A DNA stretch of 64,000 nt from Ecdyonurus torrentis (GCA_949318235.1 OX439131.1:24685903-24749902); one strand, 5' to 3'. Positions 13,173 to 26,094 are shown, numbered from the stretch's first letter. Notes: generated by a model from the sequence alone, not told the origin. Translations and numbers: made by a program.

Positions 13173-15512
13173 AAAGAAAAAAAAGAAAAGGGTTTTCAAA
13201 ATATTAAGCCATGAATATAATAATGATTTAAAACATTTCACTGCTTTACAAGAAGAGTTAATATTTTAAAGTGCAAATTTGTCAAGAAGTAATCCGAGCT
13301 TAGCACCAAGGAAAAGGTGTCTAAAGCAAGGGAGTTAGTGCAAAAATTAAGTGGCACCAAAAGTCTGACGATAATTATTATGCTTGATAAGCGCAAGAAA
13401 TGCAGGTAGCTTATATATCAATAATATAAATTTTTATATTTATTATAACCTTTGATAATAAAGGTTTATTATAGTAATGTTATTTTGTATTAAATAGATA
13501 AGGATATTTTAGTAATGTACTAATGTAGATAATAGATGAAACATGAGCTACATGTTTCCTTGCGCATAAATGATTTCCAAGAACCATCTGTTTGCAAGCA
13601 ACCAATTGCTTGGTCAGTGTTTGGAACCAATAGGCAGTGCTGCTGTTTAGTGGTTGACCAAAAATGATTTTAGAAATAATGATTAGGATAGAAGAGAAAA
13701 ATTAAGATACAGCACCTTTGCTGGTATCAAGAATATTTTAAAGTTTTTTTTTTTATACATTATTTTTTCACTTTGTTTGGTCATACATATGTTACACTTT
13801 TGAGTTTGACTCGCTTAAATTTAACATATTCATTTGACCAAGTTGCTATATATATAATTTTTATATAATAAAGACAAAACGCTTATCAGACCATAGATAA
13901 ATATTATTTTTTTATCAGGCTTATTTTGCTTAAAAAAATTCTTGACCCACCAGAATCACCCCCTGAGGTTTATTATTATTATTTTAACTATGAAACCACT
14001 TACAATTAAGTAAAAATCAATTTTTTTTTTTGATCTTAAACTGCTAAAGTTATAATGCAAAACAGTTTTGTTGTTGCATGCTCTCTTTTTTCTTCCTTGT
14101 GCAAGTAATTTTTAAAATTCTAATGCTGAGCAATTAGAATTATAACAAGAACTTGCACAAGTCTATATCATTCTCTTAATACTAAACAAATTATTTTCAT
14201 TTTTTCATTTTTTTTTTCATTTTTTTTTTAACATTTCATTTCTTTCTTTCTTTTTTTATTATTTTTTGTATATATATTTTTTTTGAAGGAGGAATATTAA
14301 GTACTCTAATGAGCTAATTTATAATTTCTTCAAGTGTATAATATTTAGTCCTGACCTATTGATATTATAATTTTTTTCTTTTAATTATTTATACAGTGTA
14401 ATAATCTACATTTTGTTTTATATTCTTTTAAAAATGGAATATAGATTTAATTAATAATAATTATTATAACTGTCATAACTTGTGTGCAAGTAAATTTGAA
14501 TTTATTTATTATTTTTTTCAGAATGAAATATTATATTATATAAGTACTTTTCTAAAAAGAACATGCACTCACTATTGCTCTATATACACTCTGCAAGCTT
14601 GCTTTTTTTTTTTTTAATTCATATTTTTTAAAGCTGGCAGAACAGACATACCCTTCAGCCATATAAATGACGGCAAACAATATAAAAAGACAACGTGTAA
14701 AGCTTGAACAAGATTAATAGCATACCTTTCAGGCAAAACATTATGTTACCATTAAATTTGTGTGTATTTAAAATCATCATATTATATTCCTAAAAATTTA
14801 TATTTCTTACTTTATATTTATTACTGCCATGGAATGATAACTTTTTACTTAGTTTGATTAAAAATATACCACAAATTTCAGTAACATATTTACAATATTT
14901 ATATATTATATACATTTTTTTTTAAATTCTCGCATTTATTTTAACATCTAAATATGAAAAATATTATAATACAATATTGCATATAGGAGCCGTCTTATAT
15001 ATATTATGTATTTTTTGTTATATAAACATGCAAGGCCATGCCATGCTACATGTAATGCAGCATATTATATGTTGGACATGTCTGAAATGCCAGTCGGAGG
15101 TAAGTGATGCAAGAGTAACCAAACTTCTTGCGTCACAAATCTCTGAAGAAATACGAAGCCTGTCGTGCTTCTTATGTATAATGATTGCTGTATGTGCACC
15201 TCACACTTTGATGTTGTTTCCTTTTATTTAATAAAAATTACTGCTGGGATATTATGTGATGGTGATAAACGTTCTTATTTTGCTTGTAGAATGCAAAAAA
15301 ACAAGAGATGGTCTGTCAGCTACTTTCGGTGCCTGACATCAGTGTCCTTGCCCATATCTGGTGCATTTTTCCTACAACAAAATAATATAGAATTTTAATA
15401 ATTTAATCATCATTAAATTTAGATACAAAAAAGTCCAACAAGTAAACAATTTATGACATTGTATTTATCTTAAATATCAGTTTATTTTCTGAAATAATTT
15501 ATTATATAATTA

Positions 15513-15818
15513 CAGTAAAAACTCATTATAACAAAATTCAAGGGACCTCGGGAATCGCCACTTTGTTATAACGAAATTTGCTATAGCGAAATTGTATAGA
15601 AAATGCCGTAAATACGTGTATAATTAATAAAAGACGTTAAATTGACATCAAAAATGGATTTTTGCTACACTAAAGCAAACTAAAATAAGTATTTCATCTG
15701 CTTGAAAAAAAAGATACGCACTACAGTAAAAAAAAAATATATAGTAATAAATACAGTACTAGAAAATTACCACGCAATCGGAAAAAATAATACTCCACGC
15801 CTGTAAAGTATGCAATAA

Positions 15819-15853
<35 letters not shown>

Positions 15854-16349
15854 TGAAAGAACAAATGTAAAACTTTTATATTTGCAGGGTTTGAAGAGAT
15901 AAAAATCCTCAAAAATAGGAGAAACATGTAGAAACTCTTTTCACTTTTTTTTTATTTTTTATTTATTTATTTTTTTTTTTAGCATGCTTTACACTTGGTG
16001 CACACTTGTACAGCATTATGCACGCAGCAACACGTCGCGTAATTTTAGCTCATTATATTCGATCGAGATGGCATTCACTTTATTCAAATTTGTTTGAGAT
16101 TTTTTATTTATCGCGCGCGTAATTTCCGAAAGAATTATCGTAAGAAAGATCGCGATGTTTCGACGAAAGTTTTGATTTATTACCTATTTTTGGCTGCAAA
16201 AATGAACTTTTTTGACTTCGCTATAACGAAATTCCGTTATAACAGGGTTTCCCTATGCTTTTACATGTAAATTTCGACGGGACCGGTGAAATTACTTCGC
16301 TATAATGAAATTTCGCTATATCCGAGTTCGCTATATCGAGGTTTTACTG
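15513..16349. mobile_element. Non-autonomous pogo/Tc1-mariner-like element
   Basis: Termini are CAGTAAAAACTCATTATAAC at the left and the inverse of CAGTAAAACCTCGATATAG at the right, flanked by TA on both sides (15511-15512, 16350-16351). Subterminal repeats of the TTCGCTATAACGAAAT type occur at both ends. The interior has poly-T/poly-A and no transposase ORF. The TIR wording matches the pogo/Tigger-type family known from many animals. Confidence 0.8.
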
Positions 16350-16491
16350 TATTATTATTAAGTTTTTATTAAACACACACGGTGTACATACAATGCCATC
16401 TAGCGATGACTTGCAAAGAACATTTATATAGATAAACAAATTATAATTATAAGATATACTAAAATCTAACTTTTATGTTGAGAGCTATGCA

Positions 16492-16725
16492 GCATTTCGG
16501 TACTTCTACTAAATTTGCATGCACACTATTAAAACATATGTATTCTCCGTACTCCTCACTATTAGAACATCTGCAATTTTTGCTGCACTTTCTATTGAAA
16601 CATCTTATTAGGCCTAGTATATTTAAGTGTATATCAACAGCAGGTGCGGAGAATGATATAGATGTTTCAAAAAGAAGGAGCAATAGTTTCACTAGTCCGC
16701 ACGCAAATTTTGCAGAAGTAACAAA
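16492..16725. repeat. Diverged foldback downstream of the basigin-like gene
   Basis: TACTTCTACTAAATTTGCAT is mirrored by GCAAATTTTGCAGAAGTA; inner TATTCTCCG / CGGAGAATGATA. Overlapping ORFs on both strands are by-products. Confidence 0.55.
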
Positions 16726-16804
16726 TACAGTTGTTTTAATAATGTAATAACATTGCAAAACAATTACTTTGAAAATGGTATTGCAATAAATAAAATTAAT
16801 GGAC

Positions 16805-19800
16805 TTACTGCTCAGGACTCTGATCTGTGTCACTCTCCTCAAGCTCAGCTTTGTTTCGTCGCTTCTCGTAGATCAGTATAATGAGGCATAGCACAAACAC
16901 TTCAGCACAAATACCAAGGAATGGCCAGAGAGCAGCAAGCTTATCTGTAAACAATAATAAAATATTAAAATAGTGAAAATTTAAAGCACATTTTATAAGA
17001 AAATAATGCATAACTTTTCTTTAATTATAACACCCTTAATTACATACATTATCCTAATAATGTATCACTGCAAAATTTTAGATTTTTCATTTTTCTTTTT
17101 TTAATACAATTTTTTAGTAAAATCCCGCCTGATTTCCTGCCTTAAATTTTATAAATTTTAATTTTTCCTTTGATTGATTATTTAAACAAATCTGCCCGAT
17201 TCAACAAATAGCATAAAAAAACTCAAAAGTTATAAAAAGCACTAGTTTTAAAATCACATTTACATTGTCATAACAGTCTTACCCTTAACCCTGACAAATG
17301 TTCTTGTTTCAGTAGTGTTGGCAATATTGGTGGCTATGCAGATATAGTCGCCCCGGTCTTCCAATCTACTTTCTTTAATAGAAAGAATAGCATTGGGTAC
17401 TCCTCGATCTTCCTTCAGCTCATAACGGTCCATGCTCTCAATCAAAGTAATATTGCCTGTAAAAATTAGCATTTTATGTTATCCGTTCATATAGGTTTTT
17501 AAAATTATTATAAAGAAAGGAAATCAAATTTGCATTAGCATAGTTATCATGCATATCTCTTACAAAGGTACTTATCAATATGTTATCAAAGGTCACAGGA
17601 AATAGGACAAATAAAATATCACCTTCTCACAATCATAGCTAGGTGAAAATGTTGACGGCACAGTGCATTAATATATACATTGATTAAATATAATGAAGAT
17701 CAACGTAAGTATTTGTGTAAACTGTGCCATCAAGATTTTTACCTGGGCATCATCCTGGCAAGGCACTTGTTGGTTTATCTTATTCTTTCTTTTGATAACA
17801 TAAACATTTAAACCAAAAGCAGAATTTAAATACTTTGCTTAGCCTGGGAGGGGGGGGGGGGGGATAGTTTAATAATATATAAAACGAGGGAAAAAACTGT
17901 TACGTTTGAAATACAGTATAACAAATTAAAAATAAAGTGAATCATAGTAAGAGAGAGATTAGTGCTTGTTGAATTGAAAATTAATATAATGTGAAGATTA
18001 TCTCAAAAATATAGTTAATTGGGACTTAAGATCAAATGTTCAAGTGAAGACGAGTGCTAGATTTATATTATTATTATTTAAAGGTATATTGTATTTTATT
18101 ATCACAGTATTCCTATCCTTTGAACATGTACATTTAAATAATATAATTAAACTCACCAATAACCCACTGCACAGTTGGTGTTGGTTTGCCAGTCACAGAA
18201 CAGTTTAAAAGTAATTCTTCTCCCTCAACAACGCTCTTAGTTTTGGGTAGTCTTGCAGTTGGCTTAACTGCAATAACAATACCAGTTAAAAAAAAAAATC
18301 ACCTATTTTGCTATTTTTTTAAATAATAAATTAAAAATAAAATAACTGTATGCTGTGATACAAGGTCTCTAAAACAAAGATTATATTAATAACATCTGCA
18401 CCAACTTGCTAGATATAAAACAAAATAATTAAGGATAAAATGCTGTCCACAATGACGCCCACTCCTTGAACTTTATTATTAGGCCTATTATTTAAATTTT
18501 CTGTTGTGCATATCACTGCAAATTTCAAAACCCAATATTTCTACCGTAAGTAAAATTTTACAATATAAAGAAATGGTTCTTAAAAAAAATAAATAAATAA
18601 ATAAAGAACCAGTTCTTGTGTGCAGTTCTTAAGAACTAGTTGTAAGAACAGAACCAGTTCCAGTCCCTGATCGACGCTAATAGATAAATAATTACTTACC
18701 AATAATAATAAATTCTTCTTTAATCTGAACAGTGGTACCATTATCCAGCTTATGGTTGACAACACATGTATAGTTGTCCACGTCTATGTCAGTAGCATCC
18801 ATAATCTTCAATGAACTTGTATCATCCCAAGTAATTCGAGGAGCTGATTTTTCTAGAGGCTTGCCTCCTTTCAGCCTGAAATTTCATTTTAATTAGGTTA
18901 GTAAAAATTTATGCAGTTTCATTAAAAAGTAGAAACTGATTACATTTTATAACAATCAAGATAAATGAGCTAGTATCACAGCAAAACTTTCCTATGAATT
19001 TAAAAGTGATAAAAGAAATATGTGATTAATTATAGTTATTTATTTTAGAGCTCAGTAAATAAATAATTTAAATAATAGATCAAAAAAGAACAAATAACAC
19101 ATAGAAAGATATTTAAAATTGGAGAATGGGAAATTAAGCTGTTCATTGACAGAGACGCCTTGCATGAGAGAGAAAATATTCTTACCCGGTCACATTTTAC
19201 ATGAGAAGCAAGGTCAAATTTTTATAGAGGGTGATTAATTCCAGACCAGGTTAGAATATTTCTCACTCATGCAAGGTGTCCCTGTCAATTAACCGCTCAA
19301 TTTCCCACTCCCCAATTTATCAAATCTATCTACAGATGTGTTTTTCTTTCACCTTTTTATCAATCATCTCAAAGATGGTTTCTTTGCTTAAAGATGAAGT
19401 TCAGGGGTTACAACATAGCTTCTTCAATGTTAGATAATAAGAAGAAGAACTGTTCATAAACTCACATATGATGACCTAAAGCCCTTCAGTAGCCCCGTAA
19501 ACTCGTGATCATCCTGCGAAATATGCAACTCGTGCCGTATCTTTTACGTCATAGTTACGGCTTTACTATAGAAAATGATGTAGCGGGCTGCATATCTCAC
19601 AGGATGAGTGAAAGTTTAAGGGGTTACCATGGGGCTACGGAAGGGTTTTGGGTCATCATATGTAAGTTTATGAACAGTTCATCTCATTATCTTACATTGG
19701 AGAAGCCATGTTATAACCCCTGAACTTCCTCTTTAAAGTGATAGGTAACCCTAATTTTTTTTTTTTTTTTTTTTTTTGTGAAACAATTTAATAGTAATCA

Positions 19801-22800
19801 GTTGTTTATTTGACTTTTCTATTCCATGGGATAAGGCCGATAAGGGAGCCCCACGAGGGTAACGATATAGAGTACACGCACACGCCCCTCTACTATGCAA
19901 GTAAACAATTTGTACCTCTTGCTCTATCTGCTACTTACCAGAAAAGGTGTACAGATTTTTTTCTCACACAGTAAAGGAAATCTACTACACCAGAGTTTTT
20001 CTCTTTACCCTCGCAGGGCTTGCTTATCCCGCGGAATAGAAAAGTCAAATAAACGACAAATTTTTATTGAATTATTTAAGAGAAGAACAAAAACTATTTA
20101 TTTTTAGGGTTAAGTGTCGCTTAATTTATTAAATAAATGAAATAATAATAATATAAAAAAGGGCATAGAGAATTAAAAGAAAAATTCTTACATACTGCAT
20201 GATTTTAAAATATTACTCCAAGATTATTGGCACATATCTGATAAAAAAAAAAAAAAAAAATTGGTGTTCTGGTTTTGTCAGAAACTTCAAAAATCTTATT
20301 ACTAGCCATGTTGAAAAATTTATTGTGTGCAAGTATTTTTTGTTTTAATTACTTATGGCCTCACATAGAACTACTATAGCTCTATATGAAAATAGATGTA
20401 AATAAATATGTAAGTTAATTAATTCTTATATTTCAACTGTAAAGGCTCGTACAGCCATCCTATTTTATTTAACATGAAATAAATTAGTACAGCTGTGTGT
20501 GCTGGCTTTTAAAATGACTAAAATTGGGAAATAAAATTCTTGCTTTACAATAAGATGAAATATCTGAAGTATCTAAAATTGTGACCTTTGATCTATATTA
20601 AAAATAATTTCTACATCAAATTTACTAACCAAGTAACATTTGTTTCAGGGCTTGATACATTACACAACAGCAACAATGGTTTGTAGGGGTGAAGAACCTT
20701 GTAGGAGTCAAAGTCTTTATTTGTTTGTACAGCATTGGCTGAAAATAATAAATAACAAATATCAGTATATTGACCATAGTTGCCATAAGAATTATAGAAG
20801 AATCACAGAGTAAAACAGTTATTGAAAAGCTAGGAGAAACAATACTTTAGTGACTGCAGCTTGTAGAAAGATCTTGATAGCACAGCATTGCACAAATATT
20901 TGCATAAATGTGGAAGTTTTATTTTGTGTTATCAGTACCATCACGATCTTTAACAATCCAAAGACCTATTCTATATTTATCATCCTTGTACATGTTAATT
21001 TAATTATATACTCATATGTAGTAAAATGGTAGAAACTGAAATTCTGTTTGTCCAAATCAAACAGTAAAACTGTGAGTACAGTCAGTTGAAAATTACTTAT
21101 ACAGTACAGCAAAATGTTATTCTAAATGACCAACTTTTCAGACTATCAAGGAACCCCAAAATTTACACAGAGAAGTTAAATATTGAAATTCTCATGATGC
21201 AGGCTGCTACAGACCTAACATATACATTTGACTTTCCCTCTGGGAAATAATTTCTGCATTAAAAATACACAGCTTTTACAACTGATAATACAGTAGTAAC
21301 ACATATAATAGTTTTAAAATTATATTAGTACGTACTAACTACAATAGAAAACCAAATGCTTAAAAATACATGAAAGTATATAAATTCATGTGTGAACCGC
21401 CTTCAAGTTAGGAAGTGTATATATTTTTTTATCTGTTTATATTTTATAGAATACCAAATTTTTGTTGTATAATACAAACCAAAGGAATGAAAACAGTTTT
21501 TTATATGGTATTTGGTATATGGTATTTGGTGGAGAAAATGATGATGGAAATGAATTCACACTGAATGGAGAAAAGCTGGAAAGAGTGAAAGAGTTTGTAT
21601 ATTTGGGAAGATTATATCAAGAGAATGGAAGTATAGATGGGGAGATTGAGAGGAGAGTGGCGGCAGGTAGGAAAGTAGTTGGCAGCATGGCAGGATTGGC
21701 CAAGAGTGATGCTTTATCAAACAAAGCAAAACTTACAGTGTACAATTCTGTCTTACTCCCAACTATCTTATATGGTTCTGAATCATGGGTATGTCAGAGT
21801 AGGCATATGAGTAGGGTGAATGCTGTTGGTATGAGTTTTCTTAGAAGTATGTGTGGTAAAACAAGATTAGATAGGGTAAGGAATACTTGGGTGTTGGAGA
21901 AATGTGGAGTAAAAGAAACTGTGACTGAGAAGTATGAGAACAGTGTATTACGGTGGTTTGGTCATGTTGAGAGAATGGGTGATGAAAGAATAGCAAAGCA
22001 GGTATTTCATAGTAGAGTGGGTGGAAGGAGAGATAGAGGCAGGCCTAAAACATCATGGTCTGAGGTGGTTGGAAGATGTTTGAAAAATAAGAATGTACGC
22101 AGTATGAAATGCAAAAGGAAATGTATGAAACAAGGTATGAGACTGGCGGAAGCAAGTGAAGTATGTCAGGATAGGAAGTTGTGGAGGTCTATCACTGGGT
22201 CAGGATAAAACATCTGTGTTGTTGGCTTACCCCGAAAGGGATTTATAGCGTCATGATATGTATGTATGTATGTATGTATATGTAAAATTATATATTACAC
22301 AAAAATATTTAATTTTAGAAACAAAATAGAATATGTTTGTTTCTACAATTTAAGATTGTTGCATAATACATATTTTTTCATTAAACATACTTTAATTTTC
22401 AAATTATTCTCTTATACTCAGTTTGGGATAACAATAATATTGAAATGATAATGGCACATAATTGTCACACTGTTTTTAGTGTACCATATTACTACATTTT
22501 GACAACATGCAAATATTTCATTAGAGAATAATTGTAGTAATATAGCACAAAATACAATACAACGTCCAAGTAATTAAGTATCATTCACACGAAGCAAAAA
22601 TTGTATGTCTATCGACGGAAGTCAATGGAAACTGACAGGTACCATGAAGAAAGCATACATATCATGGCGGATAGTGAAGGACCAAGCTGTGCTTATATGA
22701 ACATATCATCCCTATCACATACACCATCATTGATGGATGCTGACGGATAAGGCTGCACTAATGTAAATAAATGCAACCGTTCTTATACGTCGCATGCATC

Positions 22801-25531
22801 TGTCGTTTTAATGGATAGCGACACATGAAAAGCTGGGTGTTGCCAGCTTTACCCGTCAGTGTCCGTCAGTATTCATCAGTATCTGTCAGTTTCAAAATGT
22901 GAAAGGGTTCATTAGTTTACAGTACATACAGCTCTGGCAAAAAGTTAGAGAACAGGGCAGCGGTGGCTGCTGCGTTTTCTCATAAAGATAACATAGGGTG
23001 GTTGCGGGTTGCCTTTGCAAATCGTTCTGAAACTTTTGGCCAAAGCTGTACGTCATAAACAAAGTTGCAAAAATAATGTTACAACTTTGTTTACCCATTG
23101 ACGGATGTCCAATTTACATGCCATGTGAATGATACTGAAGAAGCCCTTCAAAAATACAACAGTTTAATATCATTATTACAAAATTATGTTTGATGTGAGG
23201 TTCACAATGAACAGTTATGGACCAAAGGACCATGCAATTGAGTAGAAGTATATGACTATTCAGGTAAGGTACTGTACTGCGAAGCATTAATGAATGACAT
23301 AGGCAAGGGAAACTGCAAAATCTTATAACAATGATAATCAAAGCTAGGGTTAGCAGCTATAGAACAGAAAACTATAATTAGTACAGTAAACAAAACATTA
23401 ATTGCCTCAAATGTTGTTTTATTGCAACACTTCATCTTTATTTTAAACCTACATGCATGTTAGGAAAAAGTCTGCTAAAAATAGATTAATTATTAATTGG
23501 ATGGTATAAGAAAAAACAAAAATTAAACTGCAAGCAACAACAAAAATGCTGTTTGTTCATACCACTGATTACAAAAACAGGTTGACTCTCAGAGTGGAAA
23601 GAATTGCACTTATAACGACCAGAATGTCGTAAATGTGCTCTTGCAACAAATAGTTGAGCTTCCATCTCTCCGCCAGGTAACTTTTTTTCCGTGAAAGTTA
23701 TGTTGTTTGACTCTGAAGCCACCAACTTAATACCATCCTTTTGCCATTTAAGAGTTTGAAATGGTGAAAGAAGACAAGTAATAGTGAATGGGTCATCTTC
23801 CATAACTACTGTATCTCCTGTATAAATACTGTTCTCTGGAAATATGGGAAAAAATAAGACGAAGAAAACTACAGTAACACCACGGCTATCAATTTATTTT
23901 TAAGCTATACTTATCATAAAACTATTCTACTTGTGTTAAATACTGCATGATAATCAAGGTACAGTACCCTACATGTTTATTTTTTTATAAAACAACATAC
24001 TTATGTAATCAGTTTCTTTTTAGGGAATCAATTACCATGCAATTATTTCAAACATAGTTATGATTTTTTATGTACAGTACAGAGTACATAAGTTGTATCC
24101 AATGTGCTTGGCATACAAAACAGAAAACTTGCATCATATGTGTACCGGTGACCATTTTTTAACATACATACATATTATTTTATGTACGATATATAGTAAA
24201 AAGTTGTTATCACATGGAATGACTCATAGGGTGACTTATGAATATGAAAGAAAAAAAAATACATCATCATTACTATGATGTAATGTATTTGATGATTTAT
24301 GTATACAGTAATTATAATGAAAGCAGTTTTAAAACAACCAGGAAATTAATGGAAATACGTTCATCAGGATGCATAAATAATTAAATATATGTAGTATGTA
24401 CAGTACATATATCAGATCGGAAATGACTAATGAGGAGTTTAAGCAAATTGTGTATAATTAATCATCATCACATTGGCTTTGAGTGTAATACCTACATACG
24501 CTACTATACATAAGTATGTATTTATACATATATAACGTCGGGTTAGAGCACAAACTGTGTTTCTACAAAACCAACACAGTCCAAAACATTTAACAAAAAG
24601 ATAAAGAGTTCCGACTTTGCTGCTTGTGTAGATACACGGTTTGTGCTCTAACCTGACGATATTTATGTATGTACACAGATTGTGATAAGACATTTTTTTT
24701 TTTTTTTTTTTTTTTGCCATTTCAATTTATTGCCAATTTTCCCATAACAATACTATTGCAAATTCAGCAAGAGTTGTTGAATCGTATCACAATTGTGTTG
24801 ACTTCCACAGTATGTACAGTAATAATAATGATACCAGACATGTTCACAGTCAACTATGTGTAATATGAATGGTCATCATATTACATGGTCATTTCTGTAA
24901 TTATTGTATGTAGATAAAACATTAGGTCAATATGGGAATATTAAAACCTAAATTCATACCTATGCATACACGGTATATATAGTGTATGCAATGTATGAAG
25001 TATCATATGTATATATTATGTATGATATGTTTGGTACACCATACATACGTACATATCATACATGCAGTTACATATTTACTGTTTTATATCTAGAACGTAT
25101 AGTGACTTTCTTTGCTTGGCATAATCTTTTTTTGATTACAATACTCATTGCTACATAAATACGAAGCACTTGATGGAAGGTCGACCTACATTATAGGCTT
25201 GCAAAAACATTGATTAGAAAAGATCAGCTGATAACATCTTGATACTAATTGAGCTAAATTTGGACTAGATATCACATAATGAATAGCGAGGTATAATAAC
25301 AAAACTAATTTTGCTAGTTTTAAAATAGCCCTGAAATTATAAAATTTGATATTAAAATGATCCATCAATTAATGCGATGTAGTAAACAAGTTATAGCAAT
25401 TCACAAGAACCAACACTGATGTCACAATTTTTAAGGAAAGATGGGTCACCAAAGTAAATTGTCTTACCATTCGCATAAGAGACATCTATAAGTACAATAA
25501 TGCTGAACACATAAAAACTAAGTTTTGCCAT
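16805..25531 (-). CDS. Basigin/neuroplastin-type three-Ig membrane glycoprotein, seven exons
   Basis: Type I cell-surface Ig-superfamily protein. Family members act as chaperones for monocarboxylate transporters and Ca-ATPases and in cell adhesion. Exons: 25531-25468, 23835-23563, 20738-20630, 18875-18700, 18267-18157, 17456-17283, 16944-16805; all phases match, 348 aa. Exon 1 encodes a signal peptide (MAKLSFYVFSIIVLIDVSYA). Ig1 is in exon 2 (ITCLL, LKWQKDG, SGRYKC), Ig2 in exons 3-4 (LLCNVSS, VTWLKGG, DNYTCVV), and Ig3 in exons 5-6 (LLNCSVTG, VQWVIG, RGDYICIATN). N-glycosylation sequons are frequent (NIT, NVS, NVT, NYT, NGT, NCS, NTT). Exon 7 holds the family hallmark LAALWPFLGICAEVFVLC..LIYEKRR: a transmembrane helix with the conserved buried Glu and a basic stop-transfer, then an acidic tail ending SPEQ. 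The TAA stop overlaps a donor-like GTAAGT, so an alternative C-terminal exon is possible. The family is clear; basigin versus neuroplastin orthology is not decided, so no symbol is given. Confidence 0.9.
17638..17752. repeat. Small foldback in basigin intron 5/6 region
   Basis: AGGTGAAAATGTTGACGGCA is mirrored by TGCCATCAAGATTTTTACCT. The same right arm recurs at 7035-7070 (GTGTAAACTTTGCCATCAA). Confidence 0.6.
19118..19318. repeat. Foldback family M, copy 1
   Basis: Left GAATGGGAAATTAAGC..CGCCTTGCATGAGAG, right CTCACTCATGCAAGGTGTC..CTCAATTTCCCACTC. Shares CAAGGTGTCCCTGTCA with the copy at 52.0 kb. Confidence 0.7.
19388..19736. mobile_element. TTAA-flanked foldback 1 (349 bp)
   Basis: TTAA (19388-19391) plus GATGAAGTTCAGGGGTTA at the left; TAACCCCTGAACTTCCTC plus TTAA (19733-19736) at the right. 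Inner mirrored segments include ACTCACATATGATGACC / GGGTCATCATATGTAAG. In basigin intron 3. Confidence 0.75.
19733..20124. mobile_element. TTAA-flanked foldback 2, sharing a TTAA with foldback 1
   Basis: TTAAAGTGATAGGTAACCCT at the left, AGGGTTAAGTGTCGCTTAA at the right; strong inner arms GTTGTTTATTTGACTTTTCT / AGAAAAGTCAAATAAACGAC at 19801-20057. The left TTAA is the right TTAA of the previous element. Confidence 0.7.
21515..22283 (+). mobile_element. 5'-truncated non-LTR (RTE-like) retrotransposon, C-terminal RT part
   Basis: An open frame to the TAA at 22206-22208 encodes the C-terminal end of a non-LTR reverse transcriptase protein: VKEFVYLGRLYQENGSID, LLPTILYGSESWVC, VLRWFGHVERMGDERI and RRDRGRPKTSW are typical of RTE/related clades. 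The catalytic palm (YADD box) is absent, so the copy is 5'-truncated and inactive. It ends in an (ATGT)n tail near 22256-22283, as expected for 3'-primed insertion. It lies in intron 2 of the basigin-like gene in antisense orientation. The frame is intact over about 230 codons, suggesting a young insertion. The exact 5' junction and target duplication are not resolved. Confidence 0.8.
22600..23120. repeat. Interspersed repeat family C, copy 1 (split by MITE A)
   Basis: Contains TTGCCAGCTTTACCCGTCAG and repeated CGTCAGT/ATCAGTATCTGTCAG motifs, followed by AATTTACATGCCATGTGAATGATACT. The family A MITE interrupts it at 22929-23048. Counterparts at 53440-53840 and, for the end piece, 9255-9300. 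Confidence 0.55.
22929..23048 (-). mobile_element. Tc1-type MITE family A, copy 2
   Basis: 120 bp with CAGCTCTGGC and GCCAAAGCTG ends and TA on both sides (22927-22928, 23049-23050). It is inserted within another repeat (family C) in basigin intron 2. Confidence 0.85.
24524..24668. repeat. TIR element in basigin intron 1
   Basis: ACGTCGGGTTAGAGCACAAA at the left is mirrored by TTTGTGCTCTAACCTGACG at the right, about 80 bp apart. Confidence 0.7.
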
Positions 25532-25639
25532 ATTTATACTAGGTAATAGTCTATTAAAAAACGACAATATTAACATATTTAAGTGTCTTTTTTGCACACA
25601 CACTCAAGTCCCAACCCAGCCCAACAAATGTACAATTTC

Positions 25640-25830
25640 ACATACAAGATGGCGAGTCTAACGAAGGGAGGGGTGGGTTAAAGGGGAGGGGCAAGAGCAT
25701 TTTATCGAGCACTTGCGCCAGTTTTGCCAGCTGTTGAATGACGTCACTGTGCTCCGATTCCTCCGCTTTCCTATACACTTGTCCAGTCCAGGGACCTCGC
25801 CCATACCATTCTGCGATTTCGGAAAGCAAA
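25640..25830 (-). promoter_or_regulatory. Putative basigin-like gene promoter/5' UTR
   Basis: This lies 110-300 bp upstream of the basigin-like ATG. It contains a palindromic CRE (TGACGTCA, about 25739-25746), a YY1-like CAAGATGGCG (about 25647-25656) and C-rich GC/KLF boxes (minus-strand CCCCTCCCC, CCACCCCTCCC). It is locally GC-richer than its surroundings. A 63-codon minus-strand ORF here (25829-25638) is open but resembles no family I know; it is more likely leader sequence than a gene. Confidence 0.55.
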
Positions 25831-26094
25831 AATCAGGCAGGTTTTATAAGAGACAGAAAGACCCACCAGATTTTATCTTATTCGTAAATTTAGATTTTTT
25901 TTTTTTTCATTTTAAATTGCTTGAAAATAAATAAAAAAATATATTTCTTTCAGACGCGCACTTTATTTTTTCATTCTCTATTTTATATCCTGTCTTTTTG
26001 CCGCTTTGCCGGTGAAAATTTGTAAATGTTTATTTTTATATCATTTTATATTTAGTTCATAATATATGACTTCATAAAAGTCACGGCATAATTG

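Larger units (their letters stand above)
11922..16804. other. Intergenic region between DCTN3 and the basigin-like gene
   Basis: Holds the DCTN3 promoter side and the basigin 3' side, long poly-T tracts (for example 13141-13168) and the 837-bp pogo/Tc1-like element. No supported exons. ORFs at 14977-15398 lack any recognisable domain. A minus-strand AATAAA near 16365-16370 could serve the basigin-like gene. Confidence 0.65.

Noticed and set aside
15000..15400. Possible small Cys-rich protein ORFs
   Set aside because: Low complexity, no homology recognised, no splice-supported partner exons.
16459..16842. 127-codon minus-strand ORF and 90-codon plus-strand ORF
   Set aside because: Both lie across a diverged inverted repeat; the minus one overlaps the basigin 3' end out of frame. 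No domain.
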